Positions 1-6,150 of a stretch of 24,413 nucleotides of DNA are shown here, piece after piece. Within the stretch, counting starts at the first letter, position 1, and the number at the start of each line of letters is the position of its first letter. Position numbers and translations under genes: made by a program. The DNA lies in contig CAZOOJ010000028.1 of NCBI GenBank assembly GCA_964581415.1, positions 1 through 24,413 of the forward strand. The letters run 5' to 3'. Origin of the DNA: CAYTGG01 sp964581415 (GTDB taxonomy: Archaea; Nanobdellota; Nanobdellia; Pacearchaeales; GW2011-AR1). Below the pieces are notes generated by a model. The model worked only from the letters and a program-made list of their open reading frames with translations, did not search any database and was not told the origin of the DNA.

Positions 1-437
1 TCTTCTCTTCTTATAACTTTGACATTATCTATTTTAATTGTAACAGGTAATGGAACAACTGCTCCTAATAAACTTACTACAACTTCTTCTTTTTGTTTAT
101 CTATTCTTAAAACTTTTGCTTTTTCCTTTTTAAATGGTTCTGAAATTATCTCAACTATATCGCCCTCTTCTATTGAAATATCTTCTGGAGAAGGCTCAAT
201 CATATTTTTTATTTCTTCATATTCAATTGTTTTTCCTATAATTCCTTTAACATAAGGTAGATTAAAAACAGCTTCTTCAGCAGAATCTCTATCTTCAGAT
301 TCTAAAAGAACATATCCTCTAAGTCCATGAGGTCTTAAAACTGAAAAGACATTTAATTCTTTTTTTTCCACTCTTTCAGCTATCATATCTATTACTTTCT
401 CTTCCTTATTTGTTGTTACCTTAATAATAAAAATCAT
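1..437 (-). CDS. spt5: Transcription elongation factor Spt5 (NusG-like), 3' end cut by window
   Basis: Spt5 binds RNA polymerase with Spt4 and raises processivity; in archaea it is one NGN domain plus one KOW domain. The visible 145 codons begin MIFIIKVTTNKEEKVIDMIA, with an NGN-like region carrying 'LRPHGLRGYVLLE' and 'VKGIIG', then a KOW-like stretch 'IEEGDIVEIISEPFKKEKAKVLRID'. Archaeal Spt5 is about 145-150 residues, so only the last few residues should be missing beyond base 1. It follows secE on the same strand, the classical secE-spt5 order, and has its own TATA-like box just upstream. L11 is the usual next gene and would lie off the left edge. The identification rests on domain pattern and context. 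Confidence 0.93.
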   Translation of the reverse strand, partial: MIFIIKVTTNKEEKVIDMIAERVEKKELNVFSVLRPHGLRGYVLLESEDRDSAEEAVFNLPYVKGIIGKTIEYEEIKNMIEPSPEDISIEEGDIVEIISEPFKKEKAKVLRIDKQKEEVVVSLLGAVVPLPVTIKIDNVKVIRRE

Positions 438-500
438 TTTGTTCCAACTATCCTTTAATGTATGAAATTATTAAAGAATAATAATATTATCTAAAAATTA

Positions 501-512
501 GAATTTATAAAG
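501..512 (-). promoter_or_regulatory. TATA-like box for spt5
   Basis: On the minus strand this reads CTTTATAAATTC. It sits in the short secE-spt5 gap but about 65-75 bases before the spt5 ATG, so an spt5 transcript from here would have a leader of roughly 40 bases. It overlaps the secE 3' end. Seen directly; function inferred from the archaeal TATA consensus. Confidence 0.4.
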
Positions 513-517
513 TTTTC

Positions 518-697
518 TTAAAAGAAAAGTTTCATGAAAATTGAAATTATAAAACCAATAACTCCTAAAACACCTATACCTATTGCAGAAACTTTTGCTA
601 TTTGTTCAAATTCTTTTTTTGAAGGTTTTCTTAGAGAATGCCATACTCTTGTGCATTTTACAAAAAATGATTTTGCTTTAATAGATACATTTTTCAT
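518..697 (-). CDS. secE: Preprotein translocase subunit SecE / Sec61 gamma
   Basis: A 59-residue protein, the normal size of archaeal SecE. It has an amphipathic N-terminal helix with the typical 'VWHSLRKPSKKEFEQIAKVSAIG' type pattern (SKKEF followed by helix), then a single hydrophobic transmembrane helix at about residues 36-55 (IGIGVLGVIGFIISIF). It clamps SecY in the membrane. ATG at 695-697 is the only sensible start. The neighbours are ftsZ upstream and spt5 downstream, the conserved archaeal ftsZ-secE-spt5 arrangement, which supports the call. Confidence 0.93.
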   Translation of the reverse strand: MKNVSIKAKSFFVKCTRVWHSLRKPSKKEFEQIAKVSAIGIGVLGVIGFIISIFMKLFF

Positions 698-718
698 AAT
701 TTAATTAAAAATAAAGAG

Positions 719-729
719 TTTTTAAAATA
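719..729 (-). promoter_or_regulatory. TATA-like box for secE
   Basis: Minus-strand ATTTTAAAAAC lies about 22-32 bases before the secE ATG, the position expected for a leaderless archaeal transcript. Confidence 0.5.
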
Positions 730-738
730 TTTGGAAGA

Positions 739-965
739 TTAATCTATCAAAGGAACATTCATATGTAATAAATCATATTGAAACATAATTTCTTCTCTTG
801 AAAATTTTTTCTTTATTTTTCTATTTAACTTATCATAAGAAAGTATGACTTCTCGACATCTTTTCTTAAGTAAAAATCTTCTAGAAGACTATTTTCTCCA
901 GAAGAATAATTCTTCAATCTCCTTAAAGTCTCCTCAACATCTGTTATTGATTTAAAAAATTCCAT
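739..965 (-). pseudogene. Small ORF between ftsZ and secE with an apparent -1 frameshift
   Basis: An ATG at 963-965, one base past the ftsZ stop, opens a frame beginning MEFFKSITDVEETLRRLKNY and ending after 46 residues at 825. A second frame, offset by -1, carries 'CREVILSYDKLNRKIKKKF' and stops at 739 just before the secE promoter. Joined through a -1 shift near an AGAAAAG run (about 845-860) they give one coherent, charged, helical protein of about 75 residues that fills the gap exactly. It could be a decayed gene, a sequencing deletion in the A-run, or programmed frameshifting; no canonical slippery heptamer is present. The product is not recognised. The position suggests cotranscription with ftsZ. 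Confidence 0.5.
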
Positions 966-966
966 T

Positions 967-2049
967 TTACTCAAAAAATTCAATTCCTAATTCGTCTTCA
1001 ATCTCTTTATGTTTTTTTGATTCTATTGATTCTCCTTCACCTAAAATCTGGCTGCTTTTTACACCAGTTACTATCAATAAAACTCTGAGGGATTTTTCCA
1101 TATCTTCTGAAATCTGAGCTCCCCATATCAATTTAGCATCAGGACTTAATTTTTCTCCAATTATCTCTATTATATCTTTACATTCATCTAAACTCATATC
1201 AGAACCTCCTATAATATTAACTAAAGCTCCACTTGCATCAGAAATGTCAACATCAAGAAGAGGATTATTGATTGCCTTATCTACAGCTTCTTGAGCTCTT
1301 TGTGCTGTATCTGATTCTCCCATTCCTATTAAAGAAACACCTCCATCAACCATAACAGCTTTTATGTCTGCAAAATCCAGATTTACTAATCCTGAACTTG
1401 TAACAAGTTCTGTTGTTCCTTTAACAGCATTAGTTAAAATCTCATCTGCAATTTTAAAAGCAGTGTGTAAAGGAAGTTCAGGAGCCAATTCTAAAAGTTT
1501 ATCATTAGGAATAACAATTAATGTGTCTACTACAGAATCCATTCTCTCTAAGCCGTCCATGGCATTTTCAATTCTTTTTCTTCCTTCAATAGTAAAAGGA
1601 AGAGTTACAACACCTATAGTAAGAGCTCCTTGTTTTTTAGCTAGATTAGCTATTACAGGAGCTGCTCCGGTTCCTGTTCCACCACCCATTCCACAAGTTA
1701 TAAAAATCATATCGCTTCCTGCAATTTTCTTTTTTATTTCAGATTCTGATTCTTTTGCTGCTTCTTGTCCTATCTTTGGATTGCTTCCAGAACCTAATCC
1801 CTGAGTAAGTTCTCTTCCAATTAGAATTTTTTGGTCAGCATTAACATATAATAAATCTTGTGCATCAGTGTTTATAGCAATTAATTCTCCTCCTTTTATT
1901 CCAATTTCCTTCATTCTACTTAGAGAATTTCCTCCACCACCTCCAACACCAATAACTTTAATTTTGGCAGTTTGTTTCTTTAAAAGCTCTTCAAGTTCTC
2001 TATCGATTTGTTTTACATCAGAAACCATTTCATTATAAATTTCATCCAT
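967..2049 (-). CDS. ftsZ: Cell division GTPase FtsZ
   Basis: A tubulin-family GTPase that polymerises into the division ring. The 360 residues show the N-terminal glycine loop 'GVGGGGGNSLSRM' (about 35-46), the tubulin/FtsZ signature GGGTGTG at 122-128, 'NTDAQDL' at 60-66, and the T7 catalytic loop NLDFADIK at 223-230. The C-terminal domain runs to about 340, followed by a short acidic tail ending ELGIEFFE. The N-terminal 30-residue charged leader is typical of archaeal FtsZ. Which archaeal paralogue (FtsZ1 or FtsZ2) it is cannot be settled here, though linkage to secE-spt5 favours FtsZ1. It has its own TATA-like box at leaderless distance. Confidence 0.97.
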   Translation of the reverse strand: MDEIYNEMVSDVKQIDRELEELLKKQTAKIKVIGVGGGGGNSLSRMKEIGIKGGELIAINTDAQDLLYVNADQKILIGRELTQGLGSGSNPKIGQEAAKESESEIKKKIAGSDMIFITCGMGGGTGTGAAPVIANLAKKQGALTIGVVTLPFTIEGRKRIENAMDGLERMDSVVDTLIVIPNDKLLELAPELPLHTAFKIADEILTNAVKGTTELVTSSGLVNLDFADIKAVMVDGGVSLIGMGESDTAQRAQEAVDKAINNPLLDVDISDASGALVNIIGGSDMSLDECKDIIEIIGEKLSPDAKLIWGAQISEDMEKSLRVLLIVTGVKSSQILGEGESIESKKHKEIEDELGIEFFE

Positions 2050-2066
2050 AAAAAATTGAATAATTA

Positions 2067-2078
2067 GTTATTTTTAAG
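2067..2078 (-). promoter_or_regulatory. TATA-like box for ftsZ
   Basis: Minus-strand CTTAAAAATAAC lies about 19-29 bases before the ftsZ ATG and overlaps the stop of the upstream gene, giving a probable leaderless ftsZ transcript. Confidence 0.5.
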
Positions 2079-2080
2079 GA

Positions 2081-2512
2081 TTATTGTGTTGGAGAATTAG
2101 AATAAACAGCTTTATCAAGGAGTAAATATTTTAGTTCATTATCAAGTTTTTTATTTTCTTTATCTGCTTGGATTTTTCTATTTAATTTTTCAACAAGGCC
2201 TTTTTCTAATTGAATTGGAATACAGGAATATTTGTAACCCCTCAGCCCTCCTTCACTTTCCATATATTTCACCCATTCTTCAGGACTTAGATCTTCTAAT
2301 TTATTTAAGCCCAAATCATGCTTTGTAAATTTTCTAATATTATTAGCAAGAGAAAATGCTGATTCATTCCCTGCTTCACTCATTGCAAAATGAAGAGGAG
2401 AATAAGGAACTTTAATTCTTTCTTTAGGAAGAACTAAAGCAAAACTAGCTTGTTCAGCATCTTTTCCATAATCAGAGATAATTGTTGACTGTAAAATAAT
2501 ATAAGCTTTCAT
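2081..2512 (-). CDS. Hypothetical protein upstream of ftsZ (143 aa)
   Basis: Not recognised. It is a soluble protein of 143 residues with no signal peptide or membrane segment. The N-terminal strand (MKAYIILQSTIIS) is followed by mixed alpha/beta sequence, with a helical lysine-rich C-terminal third (about 105-135). Two cues favour a real gene: normal codon use in this AT-rich background, and a TATA-like box (TCTTTATAATC, 2534-2544) about 25-32 bases before the ATG. It ends about 30 bases before ftsZ on the same strand, so it may share transcription with ftsZ, but no role in division can be shown from sequence. Confidence 0.75.
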   Translation of the reverse strand: MKAYIILQSTIISDYGKDAEQASFALVLPKERIKVPYSPLHFAMSEAGNESAFSLANNIRKFTKHDLGLNKLEDLSPEEWVKYMESEGGLRGYKYSCIPIQLEKGLVEKLNRKIQADKENKKLDNELKYLLLDKAVYSNSPTQ

Positions 2513-2533
2513 AATAAAAATAAATGGAAAGAA

Positions 2534-2544
2534 GATTATAAAGA
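2534..2544 (-). promoter_or_regulatory. TATA-like box for the 143-aa hypothetical gene
   Basis: Minus-strand TCTTTATAATC at leaderless distance (about 22-32 bases) from the ATG at 2510-2512. Confidence 0.5.
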
Positions 2545-2561
2545 TTTCTGTGATTTTTTGA

Positions 2562-2834
2562 TTATTTCAATAGAAGCCTATCTTTTTCTAAACAGTTCTC
2601 AATCCATGTGAGTTTTCCTGGATTATTTTCTGCTGATTTCTTAACAGCTTCAGTTTTAATTCTTATTAATCTCTCACCAAGATGCTTTCCATTTGAAGAT
2701 AAATTTATACATTCTCCTAGATAGCTTAATAATTTAAGATTTTTTTTGTTTTTATGAAAGCAATAAAAAACTCCATCATCTCTTCTAATATAAAAAAAAC
2801 CTGGTTCAATATTATTTTCTTCAGCTTTCTTCAT
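2562..2834 (-). CDS. Hypothetical protein (90 aa)
   Basis: Not recognised. It is a small soluble protein, with an N-terminal segment 'GFFYIRRDDGVFYCFHKNKKN' suggestive of a short beta-hairpin, then a basic helical C-terminal half. Two cysteines (C25 in FYC, C42 in GEC) and one late cysteine (C81) do not form an obvious zinc site. The start ATG at 2832-2834 has a TATA-like sequence (TTTATAAATAATT, 2853-2867) at leaderless distance. It lies in the same orientation as the following unknown gene and ftsZ, about 50 bases apart. Confidence 0.68.
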   Translation of the reverse strand: MKKAEENNIEPGFFYIRRDDGVFYCFHKNKKNLKLLSYLGECINLSSNGKHLGERLIRIKTEAVKKSAENNPGKLTWIENCLEKDRLLLK

Positions 2835-2852
2835 TAAATTAAAATTAATAAA

Positions 2853-2867
2853 TTATTTATAAAAATT
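2853..2867 (-). promoter_or_regulatory. TATA-like box for the 90-aa hypothetical gene
   Basis: Minus-strand AATTTTTATAAATAATT core, about 19-33 bases from the ATG. The sequence is AT-symmetric and could also serve the plus-strand ORF fragment at 2883. Confidence 0.45.
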
Positions 2868-2882
2868 ATTGTAATTTACCTT

Positions 2883-2977
2883 ATGTTTTGGAGAGTATCT
2901 TTTAAAAACATCTAAATGGAGAAAAAATAGTACTTATTCATGAAGGAGAAAAAGAAATTATTGGTTTATCTGCTTAA
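2883..2977 (+). pseudogene. Possible frameshifted mini-ORF between two minus-strand genes
   Basis: ATG at 2883 begins MFWRVSFKNI and then stops at 2913. A frame offset by -1 continues 'LNGEKIVLIHEGEKEIIGLSA' to a stop at 2975-2977. The second part has a protein-like alternation of charged and hydrophobic residues, and the joined product would be about 31 residues. The switch lies on a run of five A (2904-2908). It may be a relic, a sequencing indel or chance; no family is recognised. A TATA-like stretch lies about 20-30 bases upstream. Confidence 0.25.
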
Positions 2978-2979
2978 AT

Positions 2980-3669
2980 TTATTTTTCTTTAATATCTTC
3001 AGAATCATCTTTTTTCTCTTCTTTTTTCTCTTTTTCCTCTGATTCTTTAATCTCTAATTCCAAATTCAGCAAATTCTTAAATTTATCCTTAAAAAGTTCA
3101 GCAAATTTAGTCATTTGTTTTTCAACTTCAAGGATTATTTTTCCATTTTTAATTTCAAATTTTAAATCTTTTCTAAAAAAGAAATCAATTAGAGCTCTTG
3201 TCTTTTCATTCATATCATCTATTTTTCTTAAGATTTTTAATTTATAATTTACAGATTTTCCTGAAAGAGGATTATTAAAATCAACAAGAACTCTTCCTCC
3301 AGAAACACTTAAAACTTTTGCCATTTTTCCATCAAAATTAAAAATAGCTCCTGGAAAAGGATTTAATTTCTTTTCTTTAAAAATTTTCATTGAAATCATC
3401 TGAATGAATTGTTGCTGTCTTTTACCAAAAGCTTTTTCTGGTTCAAGATTTAGATTATAGTTTCCAATATCTTTTCCAATTAAGAAATTTTCAACTCCTT
3501 TAAGAAACATTCCTTCTCCTAAACAAAAAACAAAAGGTTTTGGTTTAATATCTGAAAGTTCTTTTCCTGCATTTTTTAAATCTTCTTTTATATTAGAATC
3601 AAATATCTCTCCGGACTCTGTTCTTCCTGTAAATTCTATTTCAACAAAATCTTTGAGTTTTAGTCTCAT
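2980..3669 (-). CDS. FKBP-type peptidyl-prolyl isomerase (SlyD-like, long archaeal form)
   Basis: A prolyl cis-trans isomerase and chaperone of the archaeal long FKBP class. The N-terminal FKBP core has 'FVEIEFTGRTESGEIFDSN' and 'LGEGMFLKGVENFLIGKDIG', corresponding to the usual G-x-x-x-x-G-x-E-x-x-L-x-G-M segment. It is followed by 'LEPEKAFGKRQQ', where the chaperone insert (IF) domain begins, then 'GGRVLVDFNNPLSGKSVNYKLKI', the characteristic D-F-N-H-P-L-A-G motif in variant form (N-N-P-L-S-G). The C-terminal extension (about 150-205) is an alpha/beta segment, and the last 25 residues are a Glu/Lys-rich tail. Probably cytosolic, since there is no signal peptide. It is divergent from aIF5A across 50 bases. 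Confidence 0.9.
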   Translation of the reverse strand: MRLKLKDFVEIEFTGRTESGEIFDSNIKEDLKNAGKELSDIKPKPFVFCLGEGMFLKGVENFLIGKDIGNYNLNLEPEKAFGKRQQQFIQMISMKIFKEKKLNPFPGAIFNFDGKMAKVLSVSGGRVLVDFNNPLSGKSVNYKLKILRKIDDMNEKTRALIDFFFRKDLKFEIKNGKIILEVEKQMTKFAELFKDKFKNLLNLELEIKESEEKEKKEEKKDDSEDIKEK

Positions 3670-3690
3670 TTAATTTTTCTAATTAAAAAT

Positions 3691-3700
3691 CTTTATAAAT
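3691..3700. promoter_or_regulatory. Shared TATA box between FKBP gene and aIF5A
   Basis: CTTTATAAAT is nearly symmetric. Its centre is about 24 bases before the aIF5A ATG (3720) on the plus strand and about 27 bases before the FKBP ATG (3669) on the minus strand. It is the only strong TATA-like sequence in the 50-base gap, so one box may drive both leaderless transcripts. Confidence 0.55.
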
Positions 3701-3719
3701 GTATTTCTTTTTTTAATTA

Positions 3720-4112
3720 ATGGTATTAAAATTTATTAATGCTACTGAAGCAAAAGTTGGAACTAACATCTCTATTGAAAATGAACCTTATACTGTAAAA
3801 AAAATGGATGTAAGTAAAACAGGAAAACACGGACATGCAAAAGTAAGAATTGAATCTGTAGGAATAATTAATGGACAAAAAAAAGTTTTTGTTGTTCCAG
3901 GACACGAAAGACTTGAAGTTCCAGAAGTAAGAAAAAATAAAGCGCAAATTTTGTCAAAGAAAGATAAAAGAGTAAATGTGATGGATTTGGAAAGTTTTGA
4001 GACATTTGAAATAGATTGCACTGACGAAGAAGTTTTTAATTCCTTAGAAGAGAATTGTAATTGTGAATATTGGGAAATTGAAGGAAAAAGAATTATTAAA
4101 AGAAAGTTGTAA
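3720..4112 (+). CDS. eif5a: Translation initiation factor aIF5A
   Basis: The hypusine- (or deoxyhypusine-) containing factor that helps ribosomes through difficult peptide bonds. The N-terminal SH3-like domain contains the invariant loop SKTGKHGHAK at 32-41, with K36 the expected hypusination site. The C-terminal OB-fold region runs from about 70 to 130. At 130 residues it matches archaeal aIF5A length. It starts at ATG 3720 directly downstream of the shared TATA box, leaving almost no leader. Deoxyhypusine synthase is not in the window. Confidence 0.97.
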   Translation: MVLKFINATEAKVGTNISIENEPYTVKKMDVSKTGKHGHAKVRIESVGIINGQKKVFVVPGHERLEVPEVRKNKAQILSKKDKRVNVMDLESFETFEIDCTDEEVFNSLEENCNCEYWEIEGKRIIKRKL

Positions 4113-4157
4113 TTTTAGAGACATAATTTAGATAATAAAAATTAAGAAGAGTTTTTT

Positions 4158-4295
4158 ATGAATATACTAAATATAAAAAGAATTAAAGAGTATAAAGAAA
4201 GGAAATGGAAAAATACATTTAAACTTTCTGGAGACAATATTTATACAGAATATAAGATTTTGGAAGAAAACTTTATTGAAAAAAAGAGAATGTGA
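4158..4295 (+). CDS. Possible small basic ORF (45 aa)
   Basis: An ATG-started frame of 45 residues beginning MNILNIKRIKEYKERKWKNT, rich in Lys and Glu, with no recognised motif. It fills the only space between aIF5A and eL40. There is an A/T-rich TATA-like sequence (about 4130-4142) upstream but no clear Shine-Dalgarno. Short length in AT-rich DNA makes chance a serious alternative. Confidence 0.3.
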   Translation: MNILNIKRIKEYKERKWKNTFKLSGDNIYTEYKILEENFIEKKRM

Positions 4296-4324
4296 ACATA
4301 ACAAAAAAGAATATTAATTAAGAA

Positions 4325-4335
4325 AATTTAAAAAC
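4325..4335 (+). promoter_or_regulatory. TATA-like box for eL40
   Basis: ATTTAAAAAC core, about 20-30 bases before the eL40 ATG (4355). Consistent with a leaderless transcript. Confidence 0.45.
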
Positions 4336-4354
4336 CTATTTTTCTAAATTAATT

Positions 4355-4516
4355 ATGGCGAAAATCAAAGAAGCTCAAAACAGAATGTTCAAAGATATTT
4401 TTGTTTGTAAGAATTGTCAGACAAAAATTAGAGCTGATCCTCAAAAAATAATCAAGGGAAAAGTTAGATGTAGAAAATGTAAAAAAAGAGCTTTTAGACC
4501 TTTGAAAAAGAAATAA
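4355..4516 (+). CDS. rpl40e: Large subunit ribosomal protein eL40
   Basis: A 53-residue zinc-ribbon ribosomal protein. It has two CxxC pairs, 'VCKNC' (C18, C21) and 'VRCRKC' (C39, C42), spaced as in archaeal L40e, with a basic C-terminus ending RAFRPLKKK. Starts at ATG 4355; length agrees with the family (about 50 residues, without the eukaryotic ubiquitin fusion). The metalloprotease gene begins 7 bases downstream, so the two are probably cotranscribed. Confidence 0.93.
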   Translation: MAKIKEAQNRMFKDIFVCKNCQTKIRADPQKIIKGKVRCRKCKKRAFRPLKKK

Positions 4517-4523
4517 AATTAAA

Positions 4524-5927
4524 ATGGATTTTATTATTTATGATATAATTTTTCTAGTTCTATTTGTAATTTTAGTATCTGTTTTTTTATATACGAAGAG
4601 AAAGAATTTAAAAAAAGAAGGGCTTTTATTTTTATATAGAACAAGTTGGGGAATCAAAGTAATAGATTATGTAGGAAAGAAGTATAAAAAAACACTTAGT
4701 GTTCTAAGTTATTTTTCAATAACTCTCGGATATTTGTTGATGATCGGAATTATTTATTTAGTTATTAAACTTATATGGCTTTATCCTCGTATTGCTGAGC
4801 AAGTAAGAATTCCTCCAATAATGCCTATTGTGCCTTATATTGATAAAATAGTTCCAGGACTTCCTTCTTTCTACTTTTTTTATTTTATTATTATCATTGC
4901 TCTGATTGCCATACCTCATGAGTTTGCTCATGGAATTTTTATGAGAAGATATAATGTTGGAATTAAATCAACAGGATTTGGTTTCTTTCCTTTTTTTCTT
5001 CCAGTATTTTTAGCAGCATTTGTAGAACAAGATGAAAAAAGTTTAGAAAAAGCAGGAAAATTTGAACAGATGTCCATTCTATCTGCAGGAACTTTTGCGA
5101 ATCTTTTGACAGCAGTATTTTTCTTTATAATTATGTGGCTTTTTTTCTCTTTAGCATATGCTCCACAAGGAGTTGTCTTTGATGATTATGCTTATAATTT
5201 AGTTGATGTTTCTTCTATAGTCATGGTTAATGGAGTTCAGTTACAAAATCCTGATTATAAAGAAATAATTTCTCTAATAAACGAGAATAAAACTTTTCAG
5301 GAAATTAAAACAAAAAATCAGGAATATGTGGGATTCAAGGATATTTCTTCTGATGGAAAATATGCGTATCTGTACTATGATTCTCCTGCGATAAATGCGA
5401 GATTGGAAAAGATAATTTTAGAGATTGAAGGAAAAAAAATCACAAATATAGAAGAATTATCAGAAGAGTTCCATTTGTATAATTCTGATGAAAAAATAAC
5501 ATTAACTGTTATGGGCAAAGATAAAAAACCTTATGAAGTGGAGATTCTCCTCGAAAAAAATCCAAAAACAGAAGATGCATGGATAGGAATAGTTTTTGAA
5601 AATTATAAGAGCGAAGGAATCACTCAGAAAATAATTAATTTTCTTTCTTCTTTTAAAAAAGCACATATTTATTATGAAACAAAATTTGAAAAATTAGGTT
5701 TATTCATTTATAATTTATTATGGTGGACTATTCTGATAAGTGTTAGTGTGGCATTAATCAATATGCTTCCTGTAGGAATTTTCGACGGAGGAAGATTCTT
5801 TTATTTGACTATTCTTGGAATAACAAAAAGCAAAAAAAAGGCAAAAAAGTGTTTTAAATTCATAACTTATCTCTTTTTACTTGTCCTTTTATTGTTAATG
5901 ATATTTTGGGCTTTTTCTTTCTTATAA
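4524..5927 (+). CDS. Site-2-protease-type membrane zinc metalloprotease (M50)
   Basis: An intramembrane metalloprotease. The zinc-binding helix HEFAH is at residues 132-136 inside a hydrophobic segment (about 118-140), and the third-ligand motif 'NMLPVGIFDGGRF' is at 413-425, with D421 as the expected metal ligand. Other hydrophobic segments lie at about 5-23, 60-85, 155-168, 188-212, 395-412 and 447-467. Between about 215 and 355 is an extramembrane region that looks like a degenerate PDZ domain ('SPAINARLEKIILEIEGKKITNIEELSE' pattern). The 467-residue length fits archaeal S2P. The substrate is unknown. It follows eL40 closely, so its expression may be linked to ribosome synthesis. Confidence 0.93.
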   Translation: MDFIIYDIIFLVLFVILVSVFLYTKRKNLKKEGLLFLYRTSWGIKVIDYVGKKYKKTLSVLSYFSITLGYLLMIGIIYLVIKLIWLYPRIAEQVRIPPIMPIVPYIDKIVPGLPSFYFFYFIIIIALIAIPHEFAHGIFMRRYNVGIKSTGFGFFPFFLPVFLAAFVEQDEKSLEKAGKFEQMSILSAGTFANLLTAVFFFIIMWLFFSLAYAPQGVVFDDYAYNLVDVSSIVMVNGVQLQNPDYKEIISLINENKTFQEIKTKNQEYVGFKDISSDGKYAYLYYDSPAINARLEKIILEIEGKKITNIEELSEEFHLYNSDEKITLTVMGKDKKPYEVEILLEKNPKTEDAWIGIVFENYKSEGITQKIINFLSSFKKAHIYYETKFEKLGLFIYNLLWWTILISVSVALINMLPVGIFDGGRFFYLTILGITKSKKKAKKCFKFITYLFLLVLLLLMIFWAFSFL

Positions 5928-5933
5928 AAGAAA

Positions 5934-5944
5934 AATATTTAAAG
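5934..5944 (+). promoter_or_regulatory. TATA-like box for the lysine-rich peptide gene
   Basis: AATATTTAAAG lies about 41-51 bases before the ATG at 5985, giving an expected leader of about 15-20 bases, long enough to include the Shine-Dalgarno at 5974-5979. Confidence 0.45.
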
Positions 5945-5973
5945 AAGAATTCTTTTAATTTATTAATTAAAAA

Positions 5974-5979
5974 AGAGGT
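5974..5979 (+). promoter_or_regulatory. Strong Shine-Dalgarno for the lysine-rich peptide
   Basis: AGAGGT, five bases before ATG 5985. Most genes in this window lack such a motif, so it stands out and supports translation of the tiny downstream ORF. Confidence 0.6.
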
Positions 5980-5984
5980 ATTAA

Positions 5985-6065
5985 ATGGCAGCAAAGAAAA
6001 AGGCTAAAAAAGCAAAAAAGACAACAAAGAAAAAGCCTGCAAAAGGTAAGAAAAAAAAGAAATAG
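5985..6065 (+). CDS. Lysine-rich 26-residue peptide (histone-tail-like)
   Basis: A 26-residue ORF starting MAAKKKAKKAKKTTKKKPAK, with 16 lysines and otherwise only Ala, Thr, Pro, Gly and the initiator Met. It has KAKK and KPAKGKKK motifs as in histone H1 or bacterial Hc1-like tails. It is an independent transcription unit: TATA-like box, clear Shine-Dalgarno and a downstream T-rich terminator. A nucleic-acid-binding role (DNA compaction or rRNA binding) is the obvious inference from charge alone. Alternatives are a truncated ribosomal-type tail or a polyamine-like peptide. Not a low-complexity accident in non-coding DNA, given the flanking signals, but no homologue is proven. Confidence 0.65.
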   Translation: MAAKKKAKKAKKTTKKKPAKGKKKKK

Positions 6066-6071
6066 TTAAGT

Positions 6072-6114
6072 AAATTTTTATTTTATTTTTTAATTATTTT
6101 AAAATTTTTGTTTG
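6072..6114 (+). terminator. U-rich terminator after the lysine-rich gene
   Basis: Several T-tracts (ATTTTTATTTTATTTTTTAA and TTTTAAAATTTTTG) directly follow the stop codon, the usual form of archaeal intrinsic terminators. Confidence 0.45.
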
Positions 6115-6123
6115 TTGATATAT

Positions 6124-6136
6124 TTTTAAATATAAA
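6124..6136 (+). promoter_or_regulatory. TATA-like box for taw1
   Basis: TTTTAAATATAAA lies 15-27 bases before the taw1 ATG; leaderless architecture is likely. Confidence 0.5.
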
Positions 6137-6150
6137 TATTCTTTCTTTTT

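Noticed and set aside
1364..1804. 146-residue plus-strand open frame
   Set aside because: It lies entirely antisense within ftsZ and shows no protein family pattern; a shadow of the FtsZ codons.
2898..2909. Programmed -1 frameshift heptamer
   Set aside because: The bases around the A-run do not form an X-XXY-YYZ slippery heptamer in the proper frame.
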